From RGIG5612 sp963589005 (GTDB taxonomy: Bacteria; Bacillota; Clostridia; Lachnospirales; Lachnospiraceae), in contig CAVAJR010000008.1 of NCBI GenBank assembly GCA_963589005.1, forward strand, positions 11,057-75,056: a stretch of DNA of 64,000 nt, given 5' to 3'. The notes under the pieces are model-generated. The model worked only from the letters and a program-made list of their open reading frames with translations. It had not been told where the DNA came from and searched no databases. Positions 17,359 through 26,753 of this stretch are shown one piece after another. The stretch's first letter is position 1; every line of letters starts with the position of its first letter. A program made the position numbers and the translations under genes.

Positions 17359-18753
17359 GTGGCAAAGGCAAGAGAGACATCATTCTTCTGTAAAGAATGC
17401 GGATATGAATCAGCTAAATGGGCAGGGCAATGCCCTGCCTGTCATGAGTGGAATACTCTGGTAGAGGCTCCATCCTCAGGCATTAAGAAGGGCATTTCCC
17501 ATGCAGGAAGAGGAATCGGAGGAGGCCTGTTCAGCGATATCAAGGCATATACAATGTCAGAAATTTCTGCTGAGCATGATGAGCGGATTGAAACAGACAT
17601 AAAAGAATTCGACCGGGTACTGGGGGGAGGCATTGTTAAGGGCTCCCTGGTGTTAGTGGGCGGCGACCCGGGCATTGGTAAGTCAACATTGCTTACGCAG
17701 GTATGCAAGCAGTTAAGCGATAAGCAGATCAAGGTCATGTATATTTCCGGCGAGGAGTCGTTGAAGCAGATAAAAATGCGTGCCAACAGAATTGGAGAGT
17801 TTAATGAATATATGAAGCTCCTTAGTGAGACAAATATCGATTCTATAGAAAATGTACTGAAAAATGATCAGCCCGAGGTATGCATAATCGATTCAATACA
17901 GACCATGTACAGACCTGATGTTGCATCGGCACCCGGAAGCAACGGACAGGTAAGAGAATGTACCAATGTCCTTATGCAATGGGCCAAAGTAATGGGAATA
18001 GCCATATTTGTGGTTGGTCATGTTACTAAGGATGGCGCGGTTGCGGGGCCTAAGATGCTTGAACACATGGTAGATACTGTGCTTTATTTCGAGGGCGAAT
18101 CTCAGGCATCCTACAGGATATTAAGAGGCGTTAAGAACAGATTCGGCTCGACCAATGAGATAGGAGTATTTGAGATGCGCTCCACAGGTCTGGCCGAGGT
18201 CTTGAATCCCTCCGAGTTTATGCTGACAGGAAGACCTGTCGGAACCTCTGGCTCTGTAGTATCCTGCAGTCTGGAAGGAACAAGACCCATACTTGCCGAG
18301 ATACAGGCTCTTGTTGCTAAATCGGGACTAAACAACCCGAGACGCAGCGTAACAGGAATTGATTTTAACAGAATGAATCTGCTTATTGCAGTTCTTGAGA
18401 AAAGGTTAGGACTTCATTTGTACGAATGCGATATCTATGTAAATATCGCCGGCGGAATGAGAATAACGGAGACTGCCTTAGATCTGGCTGTTATTATGGC
18501 TATAGCATCGGGATATATGGATATTGCAGTGCCGTCAGATGTAATGGCCATAGGCGAAGTGGGATTATCCGGCGAGGTCAGAAACATAAATCAGGTAGAA
18601 AGCCGGATAAAGGAAGCTGCTAAGATGGGATTTAATACCTGTATCATACCTAAGTCAGCACTGAAAATGCTTAAAAATACGGATAATGTAAGGCTGATAG
18701 GAGTTTCTAATGTAGCTGAAGCTATCGTATTATTGCAGAAAAGTGCAAAGTAA
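17359..18753 (+). CDS. radA: DNA repair protein RadA/Sms
   Basis: This is a 464-residue RecA-like ATPase that promotes branch migration in homologous recombination. It has an N-terminal C4 zinc finger (CKECGYESAKWAGQCPAC, residues 11-28), Walker A GGDPGIGKST near residue 96, the RadA-specific KNRFGSTNEIG near residue 257, and a Lon-protease-like C-terminal domain with an ATGVIAL-type degenerate region. The start is GTG at 17359, with AAGGA 8 nt upstream inside the end of clpC; it follows the clpC stop by one base. The length is normal for the family. Confidence 0.95.
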   Translation: MAKARETSFFCKECGYESAKWAGQCPACHEWNTLVEAPSSGIKKGISHAGRGIGGGLFSDIKAYTMSEISAEHDERIETDIKEFDRVLGGGIVKGSLVLVGGDPGIGKSTLLTQVCKQLSDKQIKVMYISGEESLKQIKMRANRIGEFNEYMKLLSETNIDSIENVLKNDQPEVCIIDSIQTMYRPDVASAPGSNGQVRECTNVLMQWAKVMGIAIFVVGHVTKDGAVAGPKMLEHMVDTVLYFEGESQASYRILRGVKNRFGSTNEIGVFEMRSTGLAEVLNPSEFMLTGRPVGTSGSVVSCSLEGTRPILAEIQALVAKSGLNNPRRSVTGIDFNRMNLLIAVLEKRLGLHLYECDIYVNIAGGMRITETALDLAVIMAIASGYMDIAVPSDVMAIGEVGLSGEVRNINQVESRIKEAAKMGFNTCIIPKSALKMLKNTDNVRLIGVSNVAEAIVLLQKSAK

Positions 18754-18801
18754 TGTAAAATCTCTTTTTTGTAATAGAAAATACTATTTATACAAGGAAT
18801 C

Positions 18802-18825
18802 CTGCGCAAATGAATATTTGCGCAG
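18802..18825 (+). terminator. Hairpin downstream of radA
   Basis: CTGCGCAAAT pairs perfectly with ATTTGCGCAG around a GAAT loop, 50 bases after the radA stop. A related TTCTGCGCAGATGAATCTGC sequence lies near 18870. There is no T-run, so it may be a processing hairpin rather than a full terminator. Confidence 0.55.
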
Positions 18826-18899
18826 ATAGGAAATTGAAATGAAGTTATATGGATTATTGCCAATTAAAGATTCTGCGCAGATGAATCTGCATATAACAA

Positions 18900-18925
18900 A
18901 AAAGACCTCGTTATTGAGGTCTTTT
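18900..18925 (-). terminator. Terminator of the tRNA-Trp gene
   Basis: AAAAGACCTC and GAGGTCTTTT form a perfect 10-bp stem with a six-base loop. On the minus strand it directly follows the tRNA and ends in a T-run, and it can also stop radA read-through on the plus strand. Confidence 0.85.
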
Positions 18926-18927
18926 AG

Positions 18928-18998
18928 CAGGGGAAGAGAGATTCGAACTCCCATGAGCGGTTTTGGAGACCGGCATACTGCCATTGTATGATTCCCCT
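18928..18998 (-). tRNA. trnW: tRNA-Trp (anticodon CCA)
   Basis: On the minus strand AGGGGAA pairs with TTCCCCT as the acceptor stem, the D arm is ATAC/GTAT, the anticodon loop is CTCCAAA (anticodon CCA) and the T arm is GGGAG/CTCTC with loop TTCGAAT. The 3' CCA is not encoded. The base pair at 27-43 appears to be a C-C mismatch, which is the only irregularity seen. Confidence 0.93.
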
Positions 18999-19077
18999 GA
19001 GCACCTGGTATTTTATATCATAACAGCATATTATGTGTCAATCAAAAGTTGAAATTTTCGAAAAGTGAGTCATTATT

Positions 19078-21396
19078 ATGTCAACATTAGATTTGATAAA
19101 AAAGAACAAACACGGTGATGAGCAATTGCCAAAACTTATAAGACAGGAGCCTTTTGTGCCTGAAGACAAGCTGTATGAGAAGCTTATCAGCATGGTTTCT
19201 CAGTCACATCCTATAGGAGATGTGGAGCTGGTAAAAAAGGCATATAGATTTGCCAAGGAACGCCACGAAGGGCAGAAGAGAAAATCCGGTGAGGATTATA
19301 TAGTTCATCCTCTCAGCGTTGCCATTATATTAACGGACATGGATATGGACAAGGAAGCCATATGCGGAGGTCTGCTTCATGATGTAGTAGAAGACACAGG
19401 TACTTCGCTGGATGAGGTCAGGGAACAGTTCGGCCCGGTTATTGCCGAATTGGTTGATGGCGTAACCAAACTTACCCAGCTCCAGTATGCGGCGGATAAG
19501 GTGGAGGTTCAGGCTGAAAATCTGCGTAAAATGTTCCTGGCAATGTCTAAGGATTTCAGGGTTATTATCATAAAGCTGGCTGACAGAACTCATAATATGA
19601 GAACCCTTCAATATGTCAGAAGAGATAAGCAGATAGAAAAGGCCAGGGAGACAATGGAGATCTACGCTCCAATTGCCAAAAGACTCGGTATTTCCAAATT
19701 AAAAACCGTATTAGACGATCTGGCTCTTATGTATCTGGAGCCTGATATTTACTACCGTCTGGTAGAAGATGTGCAAGAGCGCATGAAGGGCGGAGAACTT
19801 CACATTGATGAGATGATCGGTGAAGTGAAAAAATGCATGGCAAATGCAAGCATAGAATGCACTGTCGACGGCAGAGTTAAGCACTACTTCAGCATTTACA
19901 AGAAGATGATCAAACAGGATAAGAATATTGATGAAATATACGACCTGTTTGCAGTAAGGATCATGGTAGACAGCATAAAGGACTGCTATGCTGCACTGGG
20001 CGCAATTCATGAAGACTATAAGCCTATACCGGGCAGATTCAAGGATTATATCGCTATGCCTAAGCTGAATATGTATCAGTCCCTTCATACTACGGTTATA
20101 AGCCATACGGGACAGCCTTTTGAGGTTCAGATAAGAACATATGAAATGCATAAGACAGCCGAATACGGTATTGCTGCTCATTGGAAGTATAAAGAAGAAA
20201 AGGGCTTAAACGATAAGACCATGAGCCGCAATGAAGAAGAGAAGATCGCATGGCTCAGAAGAATTCTGGATTGGCAGAAGGAGACATCAGATAACAGAGA
20301 ATATCTGGACTTCATTAAAAATGACCTGGATCTTTTCGCAGATACGGTATTTTGCTTCACACCGGAGGGCGATGTTATAACACTTCCGGTTGGTTCGACT
20401 CCCGTGGATTTTGCATATAATATTCACTCTGCTGTCGGCAATAAGATGGTTGGCGCGAGGGTTAATGACAGGATCGTTAATATTGACTATAAGCTGCAAA
20501 ACGGTGACCGGGTAGAGATAATTACATCCCAGAATTCAAGGGGTCCTAGTCTTGACTGGCTGAATATAGTTAAGAGCAGCGGTGCCAGATCTAAGATAAA
20601 TCAATGGTTCAGAAACATCCAGAAGGATGATAATGTTGCAAGAGGCAAGGAACTTATAGATAAATATCTTAAATCTAAAGGAATAACAGAGCAGGGAATA
20701 TTCGCACCGGAATTTACTGACAAGATCCTGACCAAATACAGCTGTAAGGACTGGGATTCTGTGCTTGCAGCTATAGGCCACGGCGGCTTGAAGGAAGGCC
20801 AGATCATCAACCGGCTTCTGGATGACTTTAATAAGAAGTATAAGAAGAATGAGATGACGGATGAGGATGTCATCGAAAATGCCTCCTCTGCACAGGCTCA
20901 GGAACAACTGAATAATCATGATGCTAAACATCGTGACGGAATAGTCGTTAAGGGCATACATGATGTTGCAGTAAGGTTCTCGAAATGCTGCTCACCTGTT
21001 CCGGGTGATGAGATAGTAGGCTTCGTTACCAGAGGCAGGGGTGTGACGATCCACAGAACAGACTGTATTAATATTCTGAATATGTCTTCAGCTGACAGAG
21101 CCAGACTTATAGATGCAGAGTGGGATAAGCCTTCATCAGCATTTATAGAAGAAAAATATGAGGCAAGTATTACTATATTTGCTGAAAACAAGCCGGGAAT
21201 CCTTGTTGAAGTGTCCAAGGTCATGTCTTCCAGAGGCATTAATATAACCAAGCTTATGTCTATTACAAATAAGCAAAATGTTGCAACGATAGAGATGAGC
21301 TTCAAGGTAGCATCAACAGATGAATTGAGCAAAGTGATTGAAAAGCTTAATATAATAGATGGTGTGATCGATATTCAGCGTACAACTAATGGCTGA
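19078..21396 (+). CDS. rel: Bifunctional (p)ppGpp synthetase/hydrolase Rel
   Basis: This 772-residue long RelA/SpoT homologue makes and degrades the stringent-response alarmone. The hydrolase HD domain has LLHDVVEDTGTSLDEV near residue 97, the synthetase domain has GRFKDYIAMPKLNMYQSLHT near residue 320, TGS lies near residue 420 (FTPEGDVITLPVGSTPVDFA), and a conserved Cys/His region (FSKCCSPVPGD) and an ACT domain (TIFAENKPGILVEVSKV) end the protein. The HD motif is intact, so hydrolase activity is expected. The ATG at 19078 has a weak SD. A separate small synthetase is at 4621. The MBL hydrolase and hisS follow, a common Firmicutes order. Confidence 0.95.
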   Translation: MSTLDLIKKNKHGDEQLPKLIRQEPFVPEDKLYEKLISMVSQSHPIGDVELVKKAYRFAKERHEGQKRKSGEDYIVHPLSVAIILTDMDMDKEAICGGLLHDVVEDTGTSLDEVREQFGPVIAELVDGVTKLTQLQYAADKVEVQAENLRKMFLAMSKDFRVIIIKLADRTHNMRTLQYVRRDKQIEKARETMEIYAPIAKRLGISKLKTVLDDLALMYLEPDIYYRLVEDVQERMKGGELHIDEMIGEVKKCMANASIECTVDGRVKHYFSIYKKMIKQDKNIDEIYDLFAVRIMVDSIKDCYAALGAIHEDYKPIPGRFKDYIAMPKLNMYQSLHTTVISHTGQPFEVQIRTYEMHKTAEYGIAAHWKYKEEKGLNDKTMSRNEEEKIAWLRRILDWQKETSDNREYLDFIKNDLDLFADTVFCFTPEGDVITLPVGSTPVDFAYNIHSAVGNKMVGARVNDRIVNIDYKLQNGDRVEIITSQNSRGPSLDWLNIVKSSGARSKINQWFRNIQKDDNVARGKELIDKYLKSKGITEQGIFAPEFTDKILTKYSCKDWDSVLAAIGHGGLKEGQIINRLLDDFNKKYKKNEMTDEDVIENASSAQAQEQLNNHDAKHRDGIVVKGIHDVAVRFSKCCSPVPGDEIVGFVTRGRGVTIHRTDCINILNMSSADRARLIDAEWDKPSSAFIEEKYEASITIFAENKPGILVEVSKVMSSRGINITKLMSITNKQNVATIEMSFKVASTDELSKVIEKLNIIDGVIDIQRTTNG

Positions 21397-21533
21397 AAAA
21401 CTGTGTAAGGAACAGGCTGATGTGGCTGACAGAGCCGGATAAGTTTTACGAAAGCTCTGCTTTAAGAGGCAGATATTTGAAGAAAAGCCTGAAAAATCAA
21501 TGATTCAGGGCTGACATTATAGGAAGGAATTGT

Positions 21534-22157
21534 ATGGGAGATATAGAGATCAGATGCATACGAGTGGGCATGCTCCAGACAAATTGTTATGTCATCTATG
21601 ATAAGGAAATAAGACAGGCGGTTATAGTAGATCCCGGTGACAATGCAGATTTTATTGAAGAATGTATCAATAAAATGGATGTTACTGTGGCAGCAGTTCT
21701 GCTGACTCATTGCCACAGTGACCATTTTAAGGGGCTTACTGATATAAAGAGCAAATATCAGGTTCCTGTATATGTTCATGAAGATGATGCATACAGGCTG
21801 AAATATCAGGGCGGATTTCAGGAGGCTTCTTATATGCTGCAGCCGGATGATGTAATGCTGCATGACGGAGATCATCTGTCCATAGGCAGCATGGAAATAG
21901 ATGTGATCCATACACCCGGACATACAGAGGGCGGGGTATGTTATTATTTCAAGGATAATGGCATACTTGTATCAGGCGATACATTGTTTTATCATTCATG
22001 GGGCAGAACTGATTTTGAAGGCGGAGATGAAGCAGCCTTATTCAGGTCGATAAGAGAGAAACTCCTGCCACTTCCGCCGGAGACAATAGTGCTTCCGGGT
22101 CATAACGATACAACGACCATCAAGGAAGAACGGATGGTACACAGATTCAGGGAATAA
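21534..22157 (+). CDS. MBL-fold metallo-hydrolase (glyoxalase II-like)
   Basis: This 207-residue cytoplasmic hydrolase has the metallo-beta-lactamase fold. It carries the metal-binding THCHSDHFKG near residue 60, the next ligand in HTPGHTEGG near residue 128, SGDTLFYHSWGRTDF near residue 148 and LPGHND near residue 188. This pattern is typical of YcbL/YqgX-type glyoxalase II-like proteins. AGGAAGGA a few bases before the ATG supports the start. It sits between rel and hisS, as in many Clostridia. The physiological thioester substrate is not evident. Confidence 0.88.
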   Translation: MGDIEIRCIRVGMLQTNCYVIYDKEIRQAVIVDPGDNADFIEECINKMDVTVAAVLLTHCHSDHFKGLTDIKSKYQVPVYVHEDDAYRLKYQGGFQEASYMLQPDDVMLHDGDHLSIGSMEIDVIHTPGHTEGGVCYYFKDNGILVSGDTLFYHSWGRTDFEGGDEAALFRSIREKLLPLPPETIVLPGHNDTTTIKEERMVHRFRE

Positions 22158-22382
22158 TATCACGCTGGAAGTTTTTCCCTAAAGTGATATAATACCACAT
22201 TGGGTTTGCGCTGTCCTGGCACGCGACATCCTGTATTTACAGGACAGGCTAAACTGTGAGAGCCAGTGAAATTCCAGCTTGGATCGTGAATGCAGGTACG
22301 ACTGTGAGAGTGCTGTATGCATGCAGCAGATAACCTGTATGATTATAATTTTAAAGCAAAACTTATAGGAAAGGGATTATAT
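22158..22382 (+). other. 225-base hisS leader with two CTGTGAGAG motifs
   Basis: This spacer contains CCTGT/ACAGG and CTGGC/GCCAG pairings around 22214-22266 and two CTGTGAGAG motifs (22254 and 22302), the latter followed by a GCATGC-rich segment. The motif is shared with the core repeats, but the flanks do not align well. A T-box was considered and not supported. It may be a regulatory leader for the tRNA-synthetase genes. Confidence 0.35.
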
Positions 22383-23630
22383 ATGATAACTCAAGCTCCA
22401 AGAGGTACAGCTGATTGGTATGGCAAGGATATGCAATGCAGAGAAGAGATCGAGAAGATATGCTGCTCCATTGCTAAAAGATATAACATGCACCAGATAC
22501 AGACACCTATGTTCGAACATACGGTGCTTTTTGCCAGAGGTGTAGGAGAAACTACCGATGTTGTACAGAAGGAAATGTATACATTTGAAGACAGAGGCGG
22601 CAGAAGTATTACACTTAAGCCTGAAGGAACAGCAGGTGTTATAAGAGCATATCTTGAACACAGCATGTATGCAGAATCAGGTGTAAGCAAGCTTTATTAC
22701 ATTACACCTGCCTTCAGATATGAAAAACCGCAGAGCGGAAGATTACGCCAGCATCACCAGTTCGGTGTTGAATTTGTCGGCTCGGAAAGTCCCCTGGTTG
22801 AGGTCGAGCTTATTTCGCTTGTAACAGATATTATTAAGGCATTGGGTCTTAAGGATATGGAGGTTCATATCAATTCTATCGGCTGCCCGAATTGCCGCAA
22901 GGAATATAATAAGGCATTGCTTGCATATTTAAACGAGCATAAGGACGGACTGTGCAAGACTTGCAAAGAACGTATGGAGAAGAACCCTCTGAGGATCATT
23001 GATTGCAAGAATGAGGAATGCAAGGAAATAGTCAAGGATGCACCAAGAACAATTGACTACCTTGATGAAGATTGTAAGAATCATTTCGAAGAGCTGAAGA
23101 AGCTTCTTACGGATATGGGCATTGAATATAAGGTGGATACAGGTATTGTAAGAGGACTTGATTATTATACGAAGACGGTATTTGAATTCGTTAACAAGGA
23201 TGGATTCACGTTATGCGGCGGCGGACGATATGATAATCTGGTTAAGGAGATTGATGGCAAGCAGGATATCCCTTCAGCAGGATTTGGCATGGGACTTGAG
23301 AGGATCATATATTTCCTTAATCTGCAAAATATTGAACTGGCAGCAGATGATGCGCCGCAGTTATATCTGGGAGTTATCGGCAATATTAAATCAGAAGCAT
23401 ACAAGCTGGTTAAGAGCCTTCGCGATAAGGGCATGGTAGTTGAAACAGATTATCTGGACAGATCAGTTAAGGCACAGATGAAATATGCTAATAAGATAAG
23501 AGCCAAATATGTTATCATACTTGGAGAAGATGAACTTAAAAACGGCATTGTTAAGATCAAGAACATGAGTGACAGCTCGGAGACAGAAGCTCCGATAGAT
23601 AAGATTGCCGAGACGATCGCAATAGAATAA
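22383..23630 (+). CDS. hisS: Histidyl-tRNA synthetase
   Basis: This 415-residue class II aminoacyl-tRNA synthetase charges tRNA-His. Motif 2 is FRYEKPQSGRLRQHHQFG near residue 113, the histidine-binding region GLDYYTKTVFEF is near residue 258, motif 3 GFGMGLERI is near residue 301, and a C-terminal anticodon-binding domain follows. A longer open frame begins at 22317, but the ATG at 22383 (MITQAPRGT) has GGAAAGG 8 nt upstream and matches the family N-terminus. aspS follows after 122 bases, the standard hisS-aspS arrangement. Confidence 0.95.
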   Translation: MITQAPRGTADWYGKDMQCREEIEKICCSIAKRYNMHQIQTPMFEHTVLFARGVGETTDVVQKEMYTFEDRGGRSITLKPEGTAGVIRAYLEHSMYAESGVSKLYYITPAFRYEKPQSGRLRQHHQFGVEFVGSESPLVEVELISLVTDIIKALGLKDMEVHINSIGCPNCRKEYNKALLAYLNEHKDGLCKTCKERMEKNPLRIIDCKNEECKEIVKDAPRTIDYLDEDCKNHFEELKKLLTDMGIEYKVDTGIVRGLDYYTKTVFEFVNKDGFTLCGGGRYDNLVKEIDGKQDIPSAGFGMGLERIIYFLNLQNIELAADDAPQLYLGVIGNIKSEAYKLVKSLRDKGMVVETDYLDRSVKAQMKYANKIRAKYVIILGEDELKNGIVKIKNMSDSSETEAPIDKIAETIAIE

Positions 23631-23643
23631 AATGCCGATTGTT

Positions 23644-23690
23644 CCGGCATAGGGGCAGTGCAGGCTGCTGCAAACCACGATGCCGGAACG
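23644..23690 (+). terminator. Hairpin between hisS and aspS
   Basis: TTCCGGCAT pairs with ATGCCGGAA across a loop of about 30 bases that itself contains GCAG/CTGC pairings. No T-run follows, so read-through into aspS is likely. Confidence 0.5.
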
Positions 23691-23752
23691 GAACGGGCAG
23701 TTGTATATCAAAGTTAAAATAAAATCGGCTCAGGCCGGGAAAGAGAAGGAAG

Positions 23753-25570
23753 ATGGCAGAATCAATGAGTGGCTTTATCAGAAGCCACAGATGCGCAGAA
23801 GTTGTAAATGCACAATTAGGCGAGAGTGTAACCCTTATGGGATGGGTTAATAAGAGACGTAACCTCGGAAGCCTTATATTTGTTGACTTACGGGATCGCT
23901 CCGGTCTGGTACAGTTGTTGTTTGACGAAGACAATATTGGTAAGGAAGGATTTGAGAAGGCAGGAACACTCAGAAATGAATTCGTTATTGCTGTAAAAGG
24001 CCTGGTACAAAAACGTGGCGGTGCAGTTAATGAAAATCTTGCAACAGGTGAGCTTGAGATCAAGGTTCTTGAACTCAGAATCCTTTCAGAAAGTCTGACA
24101 CCTCCATTTCCTATAGAAGACGGAATTCAGACAAAGGACGAATTAAGACTTAAATACAGATATTTGGATCTTCGCCGTCCTGAGCTTCAGAAAAAACTTA
24201 TGTTAAGAAGCAAGGTGGCACAGAGCGTTCGTACATTTATGACCAATGAAGGATTTCTTGAGATTGAAACTCCTATGCTGTGCAAGAGTACGCCGGAGGG
24301 TGCAAGGGACTATCTGGTACCTAGCCGTGTTCATCCGGGTCATTTCTATGCGCTTCCTCAGTCTCCACAGTTGTATAAGCAGCTTTTGATGTGCGCAGGA
24401 TATGACAGATATTTTCAGATCGCCAGATGTTTCAGAGACGAGGATTTAAGAGCTGACAGACAGCCGGAATTTACACAGATCGATATGGAATTCTCATTTG
24501 CAGACCAGCATACTGTCATGGATACAAATGAGAGACTTATTGCTCATATCTTCAAGGAAATCCTTGACGTGGATGTAAAACTTCCTATTCAGAGAATGAC
24601 ATGGCAGGAGGCTATGGACAGATATGGCTCGGATAAGCCGGATACTCGTTTCGGAATGGAACTTAAGGACATCACAGACACAGTGAAGGATTGCGGCTTT
24701 TCAGTATTTGCCAATGCTGCAGCTGCAGGCGGCAGTGTAAGAGGTATTGTTGCTGAAGGCATGGCTGAGATGCCTAGAAAGAAGATAGATGCTCTTGTTG
24801 ATTTTGCCAAGGGTTATGGCGCCAAGGGCCTTGCATATCTGGGAATCAATCATGATGGAACATATAAGTCGTCATTTGCCAAATTCCTTACAGAGGAACA
24901 GATCAGTAATATCATTGGTAAAATGGGTGCTAAGCCGGGAGATATGATGTTCTTCGCAGCTGACAAGGATAAGATAGTTTATGCTGTATTAGGCGCATTA
25001 AGACTTAACCTGGGCGAGCAGATGGGTCTTATTGACCATAGCAAATTCAACTTCCTGTGGGTAACAGAGTTCCCGCTGCTTGAGTATTCAGATGAACAGG
25101 ATAGATGGGTTGCGATGCATCATCCGTTCACAATGCCTCTGGAAAGAGACCTGAACTATCTTGATACAGAGCCGTGGAAGTGTCATGCAGCTGCATATGA
25201 TATTGTTCTTAATGGTATCGAGCTGGGCGGAGGTTCAGAGAGAATCTATAATCCGCAGATCCAGGAGAAGATGTTCAGAGCTATCGGATTTACAAATGAA
25301 GAGGCTTACGAAAGGTTTGGATTCCTTCTTGATGCGTTCAAATACGGAGTACCGCCTCATGCAGGACTGGCATTCGGATTTGACCGTCTGATGATGCTTA
25401 TGACAGGTGCTGAGTCTATCAGAGATGTAATTGCATTCCCTAAGGTTAAGGATGCGTCATGTCTCATGACAAATGCACCGGGACTTGTTGATGATAAACA
25501 GTTGGATGAACTTGACATCCAAGTAAAGGAATATTTTGAAGAGGCACCGGCCGAGACTGAGGAAGTATGA
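23753..25570 (+). CDS. aspS: Aspartyl-tRNA synthetase
   Basis: This 605-residue class IIb synthetase has an N-terminal OB-fold anticodon domain (MGWVNKRRNLGSLIFVDLRD near residue 23), motif 2 region RCFRDEDLRADRQPEFTQID near residue 223, the bacterial GAD insertion domain around residues 300-420, and motif 3 GLAFGFDRLMM near residue 540. The length is that of the bacterial type with GAD insertion. GGAAG directly precedes the ATG. The stop overlaps the tgt start as ATGA, so the two are co-translated. Confidence 0.95.
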   Translation: MAESMSGFIRSHRCAEVVNAQLGESVTLMGWVNKRRNLGSLIFVDLRDRSGLVQLLFDEDNIGKEGFEKAGTLRNEFVIAVKGLVQKRGGAVNENLATGELEIKVLELRILSESLTPPFPIEDGIQTKDELRLKYRYLDLRRPELQKKLMLRSKVAQSVRTFMTNEGFLEIETPMLCKSTPEGARDYLVPSRVHPGHFYALPQSPQLYKQLLMCAGYDRYFQIARCFRDEDLRADRQPEFTQIDMEFSFADQHTVMDTNERLIAHIFKEILDVDVKLPIQRMTWQEAMDRYGSDKPDTRFGMELKDITDTVKDCGFSVFANAAAAGGSVRGIVAEGMAEMPRKKIDALVDFAKGYGAKGLAYLGINHDGTYKSSFAKFLTEEQISNIIGKMGAKPGDMMFFAADKDKIVYAVLGALRLNLGEQMGLIDHSKFNFLWVTEFPLLEYSDEQDRWVAMHHPFTMPLERDLNYLDTEPWKCHAAAYDIVLNGIELGGGSERIYNPQIQEKMFRAIGFTNEEAYERFGFLLDAFKYGVPPHAGLAFGFDRLMMLMTGAESIRDVIAFPKVKDASCLMTNAPGLVDDKQLDELDIQVKEYFEEAPAETEEV

Positions 25571-26700
25571 AATATACAATAGATAATATTGAAGGTAAGG
25601 CCAAGGCTGCAACATTTGAGACTGTTCACGGAACAGTAAAAACACCTGTATTTATGAATGTAGGAACTGCCGCTGCCATTAAGGGTGCGGTAAGTTCTGT
25701 GGATCTGAAGGATGTAGGTACGCAGATAGAGCTGTGCAATACCTATCATCTCCACGTAAGACCGGGAGATGAGATCGTACATAAGATGGGCGGTCTTCGT
25801 AAGTTCATGCATTGGGATGGACCTGTTCTTACGGACTCCGGCGGATTTCAGGTATTTTCTCTGGCAAGCCTCAGAAAGATCAAGGAAGAGGGAGTATATT
25901 TTAATTCCCATATTGACGGCAGAAAGATCTTCATGGGACCTGAACAAAGCATGCAGATACAATCTCACTTAGGAAGTACGATCGCAATGGCATTTGATGA
26001 GTGTCCGTCCAGCGTAGCTTCCAGAGATTATGTTGCACCCAGTGTTGAGCGTACAACAAGATGGCTTAGGAGATGCAAGACAGAATTAGAACGGCTCAAC
26101 AATGAACCTGACGCAGTTAATCCGGAGCAGATGCTCTTTGGAATAAATCAGGGAGCATGTTTTGAGGATATCAGAATAGAACATGCAGAGATCATTAAAG
26201 AACTGGATCTTCCGGGATATGCTGTAGGCGGACTGGCTGTAGGCGAGTCCCATGAAGAGATGTATAGGATCTTGGATGAAACCGTTCCACATCTGCCACA
26301 GAATAAACCTGTATATCTTATGGGCGTGGGAACTCCTGCCAATATATTAGAAGGCATAGAGAGGGGCGTTGACTTTTTCGATTGCGTATATCCGAGCAGA
26401 AACGGACGGCATGGGCATTTATATACTAACCATGGCAAGATCAATCTGTTCAATGCCAGATTTGAACTGGATGAAAGGCCAATCGAAGAAGGCTGCCAGT
26501 GTCCTGCCTGCAGGAATTTTTCAAGAAGTTATATAAGACATTTATTAAAAGCAAAGGAAATGCTGGGAATGCGCCTTTGTGTCTTGCATAATTTGTATTT
26601 TTATAATAAAATGGTCAGCGAAGCGCGCGAGGCTATACTGGAAAACAGGTTTGCAGAGTATAAGCGAAGCAAATTACAGGGATTCGAGGAATCAGAGTGA
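25567..26700 (+). CDS. tgt: tRNA-guanine transglycosylase
   Basis: This 377-residue enzyme exchanges guanine 34 of GUN-anticodon tRNAs for preQ1 in queuosine synthesis. Visible are the catalytic-site motifs DSGGFQVFSL (near residue 93) and FDCVYPSRNGRHG (Asp nucleophile near residue 270) and the Zn ligands CQCPACRNFSRSYIRH near residue 310. The length is normal. It overlaps aspS by four bases. The window also encodes a QueH-type epoxyqueuosine reductase at 57732, so the late part of the queuosine route is represented twice in this region. Confidence 0.95.
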   Translation: MKYTIDNIEGKAKAATFETVHGTVKTPVFMNVGTAAAIKGAVSSVDLKDVGTQIELCNTYHLHVRPGDEIVHKMGGLRKFMHWDGPVLTDSGGFQVFSLASLRKIKEEGVYFNSHIDGRKIFMGPEQSMQIQSHLGSTIAMAFDECPSSVASRDYVAPSVERTTRWLRRCKTELERLNNEPDAVNPEQMLFGINQGACFEDIRIEHAEIIKELDLPGYAVGGLAVGESHEEMYRILDETVPHLPQNKPVYLMGVGTPANILEGIERGVDFFDCVYPSRNGRHGHLYTNHGKINLFNARFELDERPIEEGCQCPACRNFSRSYIRHLLKAKEMLGMRLCVLHNLYFYNKMVSEAREAILENRFAEYKRSKLQGFEESE

Positions 26701-26753
26701 TTTTCATGGTATTCGATTAGTGGGTTTCGGTTATACTATATTGGAGGAAGAAA

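Noticed and set aside
22158..22382. T-box riboswitch for hisS
   Set aside because: TGGCACGCG resembles the T-box TGGNACCGCG but lacks one base, and there is no long specifier-stem arrangement or terminator following it in the expected place.
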